Assembly (NCBI RefSeq): GCF_011075055.1
Contig: NC_058149.1
Coordinates: 759,001 to 823,000 of the forward strand
Origin: Mangifera indica
Taxonomy: Eukaryota > Streptophyta > Magnoliopsida > Sapindales > Anacardiaceae
Length of the DNA: 64,000 bases
Direction: 5' to 3'
A program made the translations under genes and the position numbers. Below the pieces are notes generated by a model, which did no database searches, was not told the origin of the DNA, and saw only the letters and a program-made list of their open reading frames with translations. Below, one piece after another: positions 23,579-34,585 of this stretch. Numbering within the stretch: the first letter of the stretch is position 1; every line of letters begins with the position of its first letter.

Positions 23579-24244
23579 TTTATATATATATAAAATATAT
23601 AATTATTAATAATATAATATATTTTAATATTATTATAATATCATAATAAAATATTATATTATACATATTATTATATATAATAATATAATATATATTATTA
23701 TAATATTATATTATATAATATTATAATATATTCTTTATATGTACAGCACAGAAATAATTTCCAGAATTTCACGCCTACGTTTATTTTTTTTTCGGTTTAT
23801 CTCAAATTTTTTTTTTTCAGTTTTAATCCTTAAATGTTAATTTTTTTTTTCAATTAAATCCTACTAAATGATTTTTTTTATGGTCATTTCTTCCAGGATA
23901 TAAAATTGATGTAGCTGATTTTTTTGTGGGTTGATCTTTTCTTTTTTAAATCCTTACTTTGAAGATTTCTTAATCTGAAAAATTCTTCAAAGTGATTTAC
24001 TGCTTTTGTTTTTTAAGATGAGGAAGAAGAGAGAGTGATTCTTTTATCACTTTGGAAGAAGAGGAAGAAGAGAGAAAAAAGTTACAGAGAAGAAGAGAGA
24101 AAATTTGTGTATAAAAAATTGAAGAGGGGTATTTTATGGAAGGTGAGTACTGTTGTGGTATATTTGTGAAAGCTTTAGGATAAGTGATAATTTTGTATAC
24201 ACGGAATAAAATAATGCTAAAAATTTCAATTTCCCTTATTATTA

Positions 24245-24321
24245 ATTGTATAATAAGGGGAGATGGAGTGGTCTACGTCACCATGTAGCGGAGACTAATA
24301 ACGGACTCGCAGGCCAATCCC
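24245..24321 (+). promoter_or_regulatory. Short remaining native leader/promoter of the methyltransferase gene
   Basis: Only about 77 bp separate the foldback's target duplication from the ATG. It includes ATTGTATAATAAGG, a TATA-like sequence about 70 bp before the ATG, and a GC-richer leader. All further upstream promoter sequence is the foldback element or what lies beyond it. Confidence 0.45.
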
Positions 24322-27270
24322 ATGGCAATGGCTGCTTCCTCTTCTTCTTGTTTTCTCCATCACCTACTCTTCCCACTACAACCCCATCTTTCTCGTAATT
24401 CCATATTTGCCCCTCCTCTCCGTTTTTCTTCGGCCGTTCGCGCCACTGCCACTGCCACTGCCACTGTCACTTCCACTTCCTCCCTCACTCTTCAAGAGGT
24501 AATTTCTCCTAATTCTTCTGTTATTCACTCAAGCTTCAATCGTTCACCTTCTTCGTTTTCATTCTCAGGATGTGACTAAAACTTTGGAGGCTGCTGACTT
24601 GTTCTGTTGCCCAATTTGCTATCAACCCCTCATAAGAAAAGGACCTCCTGGTCTTAACTTGTAAGGATTTTGCTTTTTCATCCGTATAGCCATGACCACG
24701 TATGTAAACTTTGTGAGTTGAAGATGAAGTAAAAATTTTTTGAATTGGAACCCTGCAGGCGAGCAATTTATAGGTCTGGTTTCAAGTGTGATAAGTGTGA
24801 CAGGTCATATTCCAGTAAGGATAATTTTCTTGATCTCACACTGATTTCTGGGTTGAAGGACTATGTGGAAGTCAAGCCTGCTTCTACTGAGCTTTTCCGG
24901 TATTTTTAAAAAAAAATTCATTTATTTTCTAAGTTTCATCAAGTAATTAATGAACCCACTTGACAAATTGTACGAGGAAATGCTTGTGTATTGCTTTTAT
25001 GCTTTCATTTCACCTTTGCTAGGAGTCCATTTGTATCGTTTTTGTACGAAAGGGGCTGGCGTCAGAATTTCAATAGAAGTGGCTTCCCTGGTGCTGATGA
25101 AGAGGTATATATATTTTACTTTGACAATTTTATTCATAGTCATTCTAACTAAGCAAAACTACCCAATTAAAGTTATTGATTCTTTGATGTATATCAAGCA
25201 TTGTTCTTGTTTTTGTTTAGATTTTTCATCATGTACAAATTACATGATGATTTGTTTCAAATGCAGTTCAAAATGGCTCAGGAATACTTCAAACCTGTTG
25301 AAGGTGGCCTTCTATTAGATGTTAGCTGTGGGAGTGGTTTGTTCACTAGAAAATTTGCGAAATCAGGGACATATTCAGCTGTCATTGCTCTTGATTTTTC
25401 AGAGAATATGCTTCGCCAAAGTTATGATTTCATTAAGCTAGACGATGCCATTTTGACTTCGTATGTTTAAGTCACTATAACATCAGATAAATTTATGTTC
25501 TGCATTTTATAATTATGATTAGCGAAAGAACTGACTAGTACTTCATTGATAATGTGTAGCAATCTTGCTCTTGTTCGGGCAGATGTTTCTAGGCTTCCCT
25601 TTTCATCTGGTTCTGTTGATGCTGTTCATGCTGGGGCGGCCTTACACTGCTGGCCCTCTCCTTCCAATGCTGTAGGTCTTGTTTCTCCTTGAATCCCTCT
25701 GATATTTATTTGCAACTTCCCCTGTAGATGTGCCAAATTGATTGTTGTTGGAAATTGATGGCCTAGTATTTGATCTACATTCAGCCTAACCTATTTATTT
25801 ATGCATTATTTCTCTTGCCTTGTCATGCTGTGGCCCGAAAACTGGGTTTGGGAAGATCTCCATCCGGAATATGTTTCACATTTTGATGATCATTATTGTC
25901 AAAATATCATCTTCATGAAATATGATGTAAACAGTTGGAGCTATTCCTCATCACTGGGTTGTATGACATATTGGTCTAGCTGGCTAGATATTGTTTATTC
26001 AAGAACCTATGGACTCCTCTAAACTTTATGATTCTAAGCATGTGACTGTTGCCCTTCATGAGCCGAATGAGGATGTCAGTTACAGAAAAGGCTGTGTAAG
26101 GTTTGCCAAGGATAATAAAAGGGCACACCTAGTTGTAGAAAAGTGTGACTGGACTGCAAGAATATTGTCAGAATCTGGAGTAACCGTGATTGGAGTTTCA
26201 TTCAGGTTGTGAATCATATGGTGCAAAGCAGAATATGTGGACAAATTGTAGTTGCTAAGAGCCATAAATCGGTAGGTCCTGCATGGGATTCGTGTTGCTT
26301 TAAGCAATCCATTCTTTCTCAGTCATTGGAAAATTACCAGAACCAGCTCAGAGAGTGTTCAATAAGTAGCATCTGCTTTGGCTTACATCCCTATCCAGTA
26401 TCTACAAGTCCCTGCACCTAAAATGATGCTTTTTAGCAATTTTTTTTTTTAAAAATCAGAATGGTCATTTCTTGAACCGTTTAAAGTGTACTATATTGTA
26501 TTGTGTCAATTGATCCTTTTGAATGCATATACATTGTATCACTACTGAAATTATTTGCTCATGAATTTGTCAGATTGCTGAAATCAGTCGTGTATTGCGA
26601 AGTGGTGGGGTCTTTGTGGGAACCACTTTTCTTAGATACACTTCTTCCACTCCCTGGGTAGCGCGGGCTCTAAGACAGGTAAGATTAACTCATATCCATC
26701 TCTCGTACGCTATTTTGTTCACTCATTTTCAACAAATGGAGAACTCATATGCATATTATAAAATGTATAAACAGTAGATATTGATAGATACTAACAAACT
26801 GACGTATCATTATGTAATTGAATGTTTTAATTGTTTACGTAATCTTTAATTTAAAATTACTCAATCACATGACAATAAATCAATTTGGTTATACCCAACT
26901 ACCCGCTAGTACCCATCACATTCTACATAGAAGTATTATTGATAGAGAATAGATGTAAACACTAATCTTTTCCTCCAGTAGTTAAAGGGAGTGATCTACC
27001 ATCTAATCTAAATTGGTTGGTTTTTCATTGGAGAAGCTCTCAGTGATTGAGGGTTTCTGCTTTTAAAAATACGGGGCTGTCATAATTTTCCAAAAAAAAA
27101 AAAACTTTTAACTGATTGCTATATACCATTTTGCAATGCAGAGGATTCTGCAGAATTATAATTATTTAACAGACGAGGAGATTGAAGACGTGTGCACATC
27201 ATGCGGTCTTACTAACTACTCAAGGAAAGTTCAACAATCATTCATCATGTTTTCCGCTCAGAAGCCTTGA
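24322..27270 (+). CDS. Plastid SAM-dependent methyltransferase (At2g41040/At1g78140 type)
   Basis: Eight exons in consistent phase: 24322-24498, 24569-24660, 24759-24899, 25023-25104, 25267-25460, 25560-25671, 26574-26678 and 27142-27270, giving 343 residues, close to the usual length. Residues 1 to about 55 are Ser/Ala/Thr-rich and positively charged, a chloroplast transit peptide. Four cysteines in two pairs follow (CCPIC and CDKCD, about residues 69-104), as in the treble-clef N-terminal part of this family. The class I methyltransferase domain starts near residue 165: motif I LLLDVSCGSGLFTRKF, the acidic motif II region VIALDFSENML, motif IV-like LPFSSGSVDAVHAGAALHCW and the post-IV strand EISRVLRSGGVFVGTTFL. 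Relatives occur in plastoglobules and chloroplasts; the substrate is not established here. All motifs are intact, so it should be active. A second ATG two codons on makes the exact start uncertain. Confidence 0.93.
25991..26212 (+). other. Open, protein-like stretch within intron 6 of the methyltransferase gene
   Basis: This intron (25672-26573) is about 900 bp. It contains a frame reading EPMDSSKLYDSKHVTVALHE, then PNEDVSYRKGCVRFAKDNKR and AHLVVEKCDWTARILSESGV, of more gene-like composition than neighbouring introns. It has no signature I recognise and is not needed for the methyltransferase, whose exons join cleanly across it. It could be a captured fragment of another gene or chance. Confidence 0.3.
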
Positions 27271-28281
27271 AACTAGGTGATTGATTTGAATTAGTTGTTC
27301 TCCATACTGGGTTGTATCATTACATGAAGGTCAGTGTTGAGTTGTTTGTATAAACATATATAGATTCAGTAAATAATTCCTGGAAAAGTGATAATTTGGG
27401 AAGATGTAAATGTGATTATTAATGGAAAAACCCTGGAACATGAAACTCAAATATGGTTATAGATTTGAGAACAGAAGTTAGAAGATGATAACATGGTGTT
27501 GAAATGCTATAATACTTTATGTGCAAGTTATCTTTAATTCAAAATTAGTTAATCATATGATAATATATTATTTTGTTTACAGTTGTTAATATCCAACATT
27601 TGTACATGTAGCTTTCTTTTTTTGTAACGACCCTTACTCAAATTGTACTACTCCTTTTGTCTAGTTGCAAATTACTTTTTTGACCTAACCTGATCACACC
27701 AAGTAGATGAAAGCGTTATCACACAACCATTGTATCACTAAGTATGTCAAAAGTTTAATCTAGCTATCAACTTAGTTTAATTTAAATCAATTAATCAAGC
27801 AAGAAAAAACCTTTTTGAACTAATCAAACGTAAATTGACCACACTAAACAATAAATGCCCTTGCCCTATCATCATTGTATCAATAAATCAAACGTTTGAT
27901 CTAGTTTATAATTTAGTCAGACTTGAACTGACTACACCAAGTGGAAGAAAACTATGGGTTCAATGACTAATTCTACAACCACTGCATCAGGAAAGTAAGA
28001 GTTTGATTTTGATATAACTCTAACAAATTTGGAACTCATGCTCTCTTCCTTAGATGTCACACTTTTACCGCTTAAGTTACCTTTAGAGGCATTGTACATA
28101 CAGTATTACTTGTTTAAATGATCTGCCATAAAGGTGAGCTACAGTTATCTAGTATAGATATATAAAAAAGTGGAATGCTCGTGAGAATTAAGTTAAAAAT
28201 AAGAAGAAACAGAGAGTAGAAGTGGGATTAAGCAAAAAACAACTAAACAAGAAAAAAAAATGAAGAGTGGAAAGTGGGCTA

Positions 28282-28361
28282 AGAGTGACAGAGAGTGCAG
28301 AGAGATCCCCTCGTGCGGCTCAGATGCTGATCCATCCTCTGTTTGCTCTCTCTGTAACTCT
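28282..28361 (+). other. Small imperfect hairpin, possible small-RNA precursor
   Basis: AGAGTGACAGAGAGTGCAGA (28282-28301) pairs with 28342-28361, whose reverse complement is AGAGTTACAGAGAGAGCAAA: 17 of 20 positions, across a 40-nt loop. It does not match a conserved plant miRNA that I recognise. Purine-rich arms of this kind can pair by chance. Confidence 0.25.
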
Positions 28362-31199
28362 GACCATTGAACAAAAATAATTAAAAAAAAAAAACTTAAA
28401 CTAGATGTGGAAAAGAGGAATATTGAGATTTATGTCAGTTCTCACTTCTTAGACACTCACACTCTTTTAACTAAAAACCTTTAGACATTTAGCCCTTTGG
28501 ATCACCTGCATGTGCTCCCCTTCCTTACCTGACAATATTACCTTTCGGCAGCTCTTTGGCATGTGAGCTTGCCCTGCCCATGCATACATCCTCACCCCCT
28601 TTATTAATTTCCTGTGTAATAATGTTTAATATTTTGATTCATTAACTCACGAAGCTGGTTTTCCCATCATTTTTCTTAATTGAAATGTGATTTCAATCTT
28701 AGCATATGAAACATGTATGGTTTTCTCATTTATGAATGGAAGAAGTACTAGACTCTACAGACTCTATGAACAGTAATGTAATACTCAAGGTAAAAATTAG
28801 GGTTAGATTTAGTTTGTCGAATCCGAATTTAATCTTAAATCAAACAAATTGAGTTTGAGCTACAAACTGAGTTTGTTTTATAAAACAAGCCGAGTTCAAG
28901 TTAATTTAAATATTCAAATTTGAACTTGCTTAGATCAAATCTAGATTTATTATTTTTTAGCTACGTTTAAATATTAGTTTATTGATCTTGAGCTAAGCCT
29001 TGTTCGGGCTTAGTTTGAATAGAGTCCAACTTTGGGCAAAATAAGCTATTTTTCAACTTTTTTTGTATAATATTTCAATAAATTACTAAATAGTATTTGA
29101 AATTTTGATAAGTAGAGTTGAAAATTAAAGATGAATTTGAATTAAATCAAGTCAAATAAAGATTAGATCGAGTTCAACATAAATCTAGTGCAATAAACTT
29201 GAATTGATTTAAATGACAAACATAACTGACATCAAAAAAGATAAAAGAAAAAAAAAATCGTTAGAGAAGAAAAGTTCTAGTGAAAAATCCTTAATGATCT
29301 AGAGCTCAAACTCAAGTCAAATTGTGGAACTAAAATTTTAACTTGATTTCAACTTGTCTAAGCTAAATATGGTTCCTCGTGCTACTCCACTCATGGAAAC
29401 CGATTAAAGGGTATTTAAGGGAATGGCATAAAAATAGCAAAGCCCAAGATTAGCTCTTGGTTATTGGTAAAAGGCGCAAGAAGCCAAGCAAGGGCTTCTC
29501 AAAAATAGTAAAACCGTAATTAATAAATAAGATAATTGAATTTGTTAGTTAATTACTAGTGCTTAATGAGTTTGTGTTTGTCTGTCTGTCAATATTTGTT
29601 ATTAATCCAAAACCCTACATAATTATTAAAGCACAGCTTCCCATTAGTGGAGTTGTTGTTGGTTGAATGTTGCCATGTTTTTATTCCCCCAAAACCAGGT
29701 TTCAATTAGATAGATTTATATTTTCCCACCCACACTATGGTCTGAAGACACTTTTTCATTATAGAATGCATAAGTCAGACTCTCTCGCCTTAAACCTAGT
29801 TTGGTTAAAAAAAAAAGCTAATGTTGTAAAAACAAACTAGTAATTTCACCTTATGAAAATTTTGAAAAAAATTAAAAAAGAAGGATCCTTTTACAAATTT
29901 GGAAACTTGCATTTTTGTCCTTACAATTCAAATTTGTAAACCCTAGTTGTCATAACGCTACTCATCCAAATCTAAACCCATAAAAATGGTCACTTATCTA
30001 AAGCCGAAACCCCTCATAACCACCTTCCATCTAAACTCAAATCCATGAAAGCCATTATCCACCTAAGCGCAAATCCATCGAAACTACCATCCATTTGCAA
30101 CAAAGAAGAGGTGAAAGTGAAAGAGGAAAAAAAATAGTGTTAATGACGGCTTTGATATGCTAAAGGAAATTTTAAAAATTTATTAATTTAGGTGATATAG
30201 TAACTTTGAAAAAGTGACATAATTAAGGATAATATGATAATTTAACTTTTATATAATATGTCGGGACTTTTTTTCATTAATAGAATTAGATTTTAAGTGA
30301 AGAACTATGATTTATGTAATTAGTGGGTGAAAACTTATTTTAAAGTTAAACCTTAGGTGGAAAATGTAAATCACTTGTTTCAATTATGATTTAATCCCTT
30401 AGGTTAATATTGATTAACTTTATAATTAACATTTCTAGCCCTAATTGGTCCTACTAAATCTCAAATTATGAATGATCTTCCACAAAAAAAGATTAAAATC
30501 TTTGACCCAACAAAAATGTTAAATCTTTTTAAAGAATATTTTTTATATTGTCATGTCTCTTTTGACCATGATATACACTTCTTTGAAATTATAATGAATG
30601 TTCAAAGAATATTGGGTCACAACAATCATGAAAATTTTATTGTTTTCTAACCTTACCCAAAGTAATTTTATAGTAACAAACTTCTCTTATAAATTTATTT
30701 ATATAAAATGATGTAAAATAATGTGATAAAATCATATAATTATTAACTTTATTTTTAATTTAAAATCAACTAATCGATCACATATTTTCATTTAAATTGA
30801 TGCGATAGTAAGAATAATTAGAAAGTATAATATTATTCTTTTTACTCTTAATAATTTGAGTCATACTATAAACAATTAGGAACCCTGCTCAATCATGTGA
30901 TTGTTATGAGAATTTTGTAGAATTTTGTTGTCAGAAAGCAACAAAAAATTGCCACTTTTTTCTCCCTCAATCTCCTTTCTTAAGCCCTTTTCTTCTTTAG
31001 TTGCTTTAACCCAAATGTCAAAAGCAAAAGACTAAAAAGATTTATTTGCATAAGTAATGGATGACTTCATTGCAATAAAATTATACATATCCGCTTCAAA
31101 TATATAAATAAATATATATTTGATGTGTGTCATGGTCTGAAATTGAAAGAGGATTATTTGAATTTAAAAAGTGCAAACTTGAGATGTGGTTTTTCAAGA

Positions 31200-31380
31200 A
31201 TGGATAAACATCTCATTATACTTATAATAAAATTATGTATATATATTTTGAGTATATAAAAATGTATACATTTGATATATGTCATGATATGATTGGATAA
31301 TTATGAATTAATGATAAAATAATATCCAATCATATTATAACATATTATGTATGTACTTATTTTTATACTAAAAAATAGGT
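31200..31380. repeat. Short AT-rich foldback repeat family, one copy
   Basis: It carries the family's words: ATGATATGATTGGATAATTA, then a T/A stretch and AATCATATTATAACATATTA as an inverted partner. Similar copies lie at about 30680-30810, 33725-33890, 34130-34260, 37285-37390, 60035-60190, 61670-61810 and 63530-63660. They are non-coding. Confidence 0.6.
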
Positions 31381-31808
31381 ACACGGTATTGCTCATTTAC
31401 TCAAGTAGATGCAGCACCCAACAAGTAGAATATGAATGACCTGCGGTTAAGCAAATACGATTCATGTGCTAAACAAATGTGAGCATATGACCCATGAGTA
31501 TATGTGTCAAGTATTTACAGATTAGATTTTTCATATATGTAAAAGTACTTAAAAATGGAGAGTATAAATGTTGTGGAATAGAGACAGAAAAGATTGTGGG
31601 CTTCGTCAAAGAGAGAACAAAATAATTTTTTTTTTCTCCATCTAATTGTACTCTAATTTGTTCATAGTGAATTCTTCTTCATTTTCTGCCCATAGTTTTC
31701 CCGTGTTGGATTTTTAAGGCAAATTTTGTATTCTCATTTGAAAGATTTGTGTATTTTGCTGCTTATTTTATTTGGTTTCTTACCCTTTATATTTATATAT
31801 TGTTATAA

Positions 31809-32661
31809 GGCCAAAGGACTTGGTTCACCCCAAAATCTCTTTTTCCAACTTTTCATCCATTATCATTCAAAAACCTAAATATCCACTTATTTGTTAAATT
31901 TTGTTGTTATTGTTAAAAATAAAATCATCATTTTGAGTTTTCATTTTAAAAAAAAAATATATATATCCAAATTTCCTATTTTAGTTTTGAAAACTAATAA
32001 ATTTTCCATTAACCTAATTTTAAAAAGTTACTTTTTCACTCCCACCATCTAGGATTCCTAGGGTTTTTATATTTTAGAGTTAACAACCAACCCCCTTAAA
32101 GTTCAAAACATTGCACTTACACCCCAAAAAATTCATTTTTTTTCCACTATTATTCTTTCTGACTATTTACTTTAACGTGTTGTCAACCTGTGTGACAAAA
32201 TTTAGCCATTTTGAATAGATTTTTGGTGGTTTTCGTGTCAAGAAATCACTGGGGAGGGAAAGGAGATACTATTTATGGGGTCAATGACGTGCTGGAATGA
32301 ATCACCAAAAAGAACAATCATAAAAAAGAGGGAATAATTTTTTAGGGTGTAAGCATAATGTTTTAAATTTTGAAGAGGATAGCGTTAACTCTATAATATA
32401 GAAACCTTAAGAACCTTAGATGGAGGAAGTGAAAAAATAACTTTTTAAAATTAAGTTAGAGGAGAAATTATTAGTATTTGAAACTAAGGTTAGTAATGAG
32501 GATAAATTATTTTTTCTTTAAATGAAATTTTAAAATAATGATTTTACCTTTAATAGTAATAACAAAATTTAATAAATTCGTAGTTATTTGAGTTCTTGAA
32601 AAATAATGGGTGCAAACTTGGTTAAAAGGGTAAACTTTGGGTGAGGATAAGTCCTTTGGCC
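31809..32661. mobile_element. Long-TIR Mutator-like MITE (GGCCAAAGGACT family), copy 1
   Basis: The left end GGCCAAAGGACTTGGTTCAC and right end AAGTCCTTTGGCC are inverted. The arms mirror each other for several hundred bases: TTTTCACTCCCACCATCTAG on the left against CTTAGATGGAGGAAGTGAAA on the right. The flanks TTGTTATAA (31800-31808) and TTGTTAAAA (32663-32671) match at 8 of 9 positions. It has no transposase. It lies about 315 bp before the PLATZ start codon. Confidence 0.88.
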
Positions 32662-32840
32662 ATTGTTAAAAAGGAGAGGTGAAGAATGGCAGACACAGAA
32701 ACCGTGCCCACGTTCTGCTCATAGCTCACTGTCTTTCTTCATTTCTCTATTAAAATTCTCTCTCACATATTCACAAGTTACATAGATTTGTCTCTTTCTC
32801 ATGGAATAATTATACACTCTTTAATTTCTTGTGAACCTCC

Positions 32841-32975
32841 ATAAATACACTCTTCTCCATACTCTCTACTTCCTCTCTCTCTTTTTCTCTTTCTCTCTTT
32901 CTCTTCAGCAAATCAGCCACTATCTTGAGATATTCAGCTATCTAGGGTTGTTTCTTTCTTTCAAGCTTCTGTAAT
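32841..32975 (+). promoter_or_regulatory. PLATZ core promoter and pyrimidine-rich 5'UTR
   Basis: A TATA-like ATAAATAC (32841-32848) is followed about 30 bp on by a long CT-rich tract (CTCTCTCTTTTTCTCTTTCT, about 32873-32908), typical of plant leaders with a Y-patch or GA-repeat element. The first ATG downstream that joins in frame is 32976. Confidence 0.55.
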
Positions 32976-34585
32976 ATGATCATGGTGTGTACTTGTTCTC
33001 TTTCTTTTTCATCCATCACTTATTCAATTATATATTAATGTCTGGGGTTGAATTGTAGGGAATTCAAAGGCCTGCGTGGTTGGAAGCTCTTTACACACAG
33101 AAATTCTTTGTGGGTTGTTCTTATCATGAATCAGCAAAGAAAAATGAGAAGAATATATGCTGTTTGGATTGCTGCACCAGCATATGTCCTCATTGTATTC
33201 CATCTCATCGCTTTCACAGGCTTCTTCAGGTTCGCCGATATGTTTATCATGAAGTTGTTCGATTGGATGATCTCCAGAAGCTCATAGACTGCTCTAGTGT
33301 TCAGGTGCTTCAATTTCTTGATCAATTTCCCTCCACTCAGATATGAGCAATGTTTCGCATATCTAATTTTAAATACTTAGATGATGTATTATTATCTAAT
33401 TGAATGTTACTTTATTCTCAATTCACAATCATTTTTAATACATCTGGGTACTTTGCTACTGGATATACATAGTTTTTGTTGATTTTATATATCTTTACCC
33501 TATCCACATATTTGTTCATGAAGATTATTTTTCTATTCACAGGCATATACTATTAATAGTGCAAAAGTGGTGTTCATCAAGAAGAGACCTCAAAACAGGC
33601 ATTTTAAAGGAGCTGGAAACTATTGCACTTCCTGTAATAGAAGCCTTCAGGAACCCTACATTCATTGCTCTCTTGGCTGCAAGGTAATTGCACAAATGAA
33701 ATTATAATATTAAATTATCAATAAAACTATGTACACCCAATTTTGTATATTTAATTGGATTCCCAAATAATATATAAATTATATAATTGTATGATTTTGA
33801 ATTAAATATAAAATAACATCCAATTACACGATAACATTTTATCTATGTAACCAATTATATACTTAAGACTGGATGCACGTAACATTACTCTTGAATTATA
33901 TATAATTTGGGTTTTAACTTTTGATTACAATCAAACTATGTGACCAATAAAGTATGTTAAATGTAATATATTTTGATTCAATTCAATCTCATTATGACTT
34001 GATGTGAGTATAATTTGATTTGATAAAAATTTGATTTGATATAATTTTGATTTACATTATAAAACTATATATCATATAACGTTTCGTTAATAATATTAAT
34101 TCAATTCACAATACAATTCATAATTCTTCAAAGTATAAATGTTATGTCATCATGTAATTGAGTGATTTTTAATTAAAAATAAAACAATATTCAATTACAT
34201 GATGATATATTATTTTTATATCGAATTATGTGTGCAAATATGTGCTTATAACATTGCTTCTTTTATAATTATGTTGAATTATGAATGTTATCAGGTGGAC
34301 TTCGTGCTGAAACACTTCAATGACCTCAGTCCATACTTAAGAAGATGCAACACATTAACACTGAGTCCAGACTTGTTGATTCCACAGGAGATGGGAGAGG
34401 AAGAAACTCAGTCGACGATAGTAAACAGTGAAGAGAGAATTAGTTGGTCTTCAGCATCATCAGGATCACAGAACAATCAAAGTCGGATAGTGAGAAAGAA
34501 AAGAAGTAGTGATAACGAAGACATGGCTACCAGCTGCATTATCAGTAGAAGAAAAGGAATTCCTCAGAGATCTCCTCTTTCTTAA
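32976..34585 (+). CDS. PLATZ-family zinc-binding transcription factor
   Basis: Four exons: 32976-32984 (only ATG ATC ATG), 33059-33304, 33543-33683 and 34295-34585. All are phase 0 and give 228 residues. The product begins MIMGIQRPAWLEALYTQKFF, the PLATZ start. The zinc-binding core follows: CSYHESAKKNEKNICCLDCC, then CPHCIPSHRFHRLLQVRRYV, YHEVVRLDDLQKLIDCS, YTINSAKVVFIKKRPQ, and NYCTSCNRSLQEPYIHCSLG before CKVDFVLKH. Cys and His positions of the conserved domain are intact. The C-terminus is Ser-rich and basic (RIVRKKRSSDNEDM), as in relatives. PLATZ proteins are plant-specific DNA binders, mostly reported as repressors of A/T-rich promoters and, in grasses, as Pol III partners. The tiny first exon is a usual feature of the family. 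The downstream targets are unknown. Nothing suggests loss of function, but a MITE sits in the promoter. Confidence 0.95.

Larger units (their letters stand above)
20810..24235. mobile_element. 3.4-kb foldback (long-TIR Mutator-like) element
   Basis: The left end GGGAAATTGAAATTTTTAGCA and the right end TGCTAAAAATTTCAATTTCCC are inverted copies. The flanking 9-bp duplication TTATTATTA is perfect (20801-20809 and 24236-24244), as in Mutator-like elements. The outer arms (about 20810-21330 and 23725-24235) mirror each other closely, including pyrimidine-rich blocks, AAAGTGATAAAAGAATCACTC and ACGCCTACGT. Inside, about 2.4 kb is nearly pure A/T, also folded about the centre and interrupted by GC-rich hairpin blocks. 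No transposase ORF exists, so it depends on another element. It ends 86 bp before the ATG of the methyltransferase gene. Confidence 0.93.
27271..31799. other. Intergenic spacer between methyltransferase and PLATZ genes
   Basis: No gene is supported. It contains AT-rich repeat fragments, including pieces of the short foldback family (about 27530-27560, 30680-30810, 31200-31380), hAT-MITE-like AATTTGAGTTTGA words around 28800-29390, and a small hairpin at 28282-28361. Open frames are short and compositionally A/T-driven. Confidence 0.5.
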
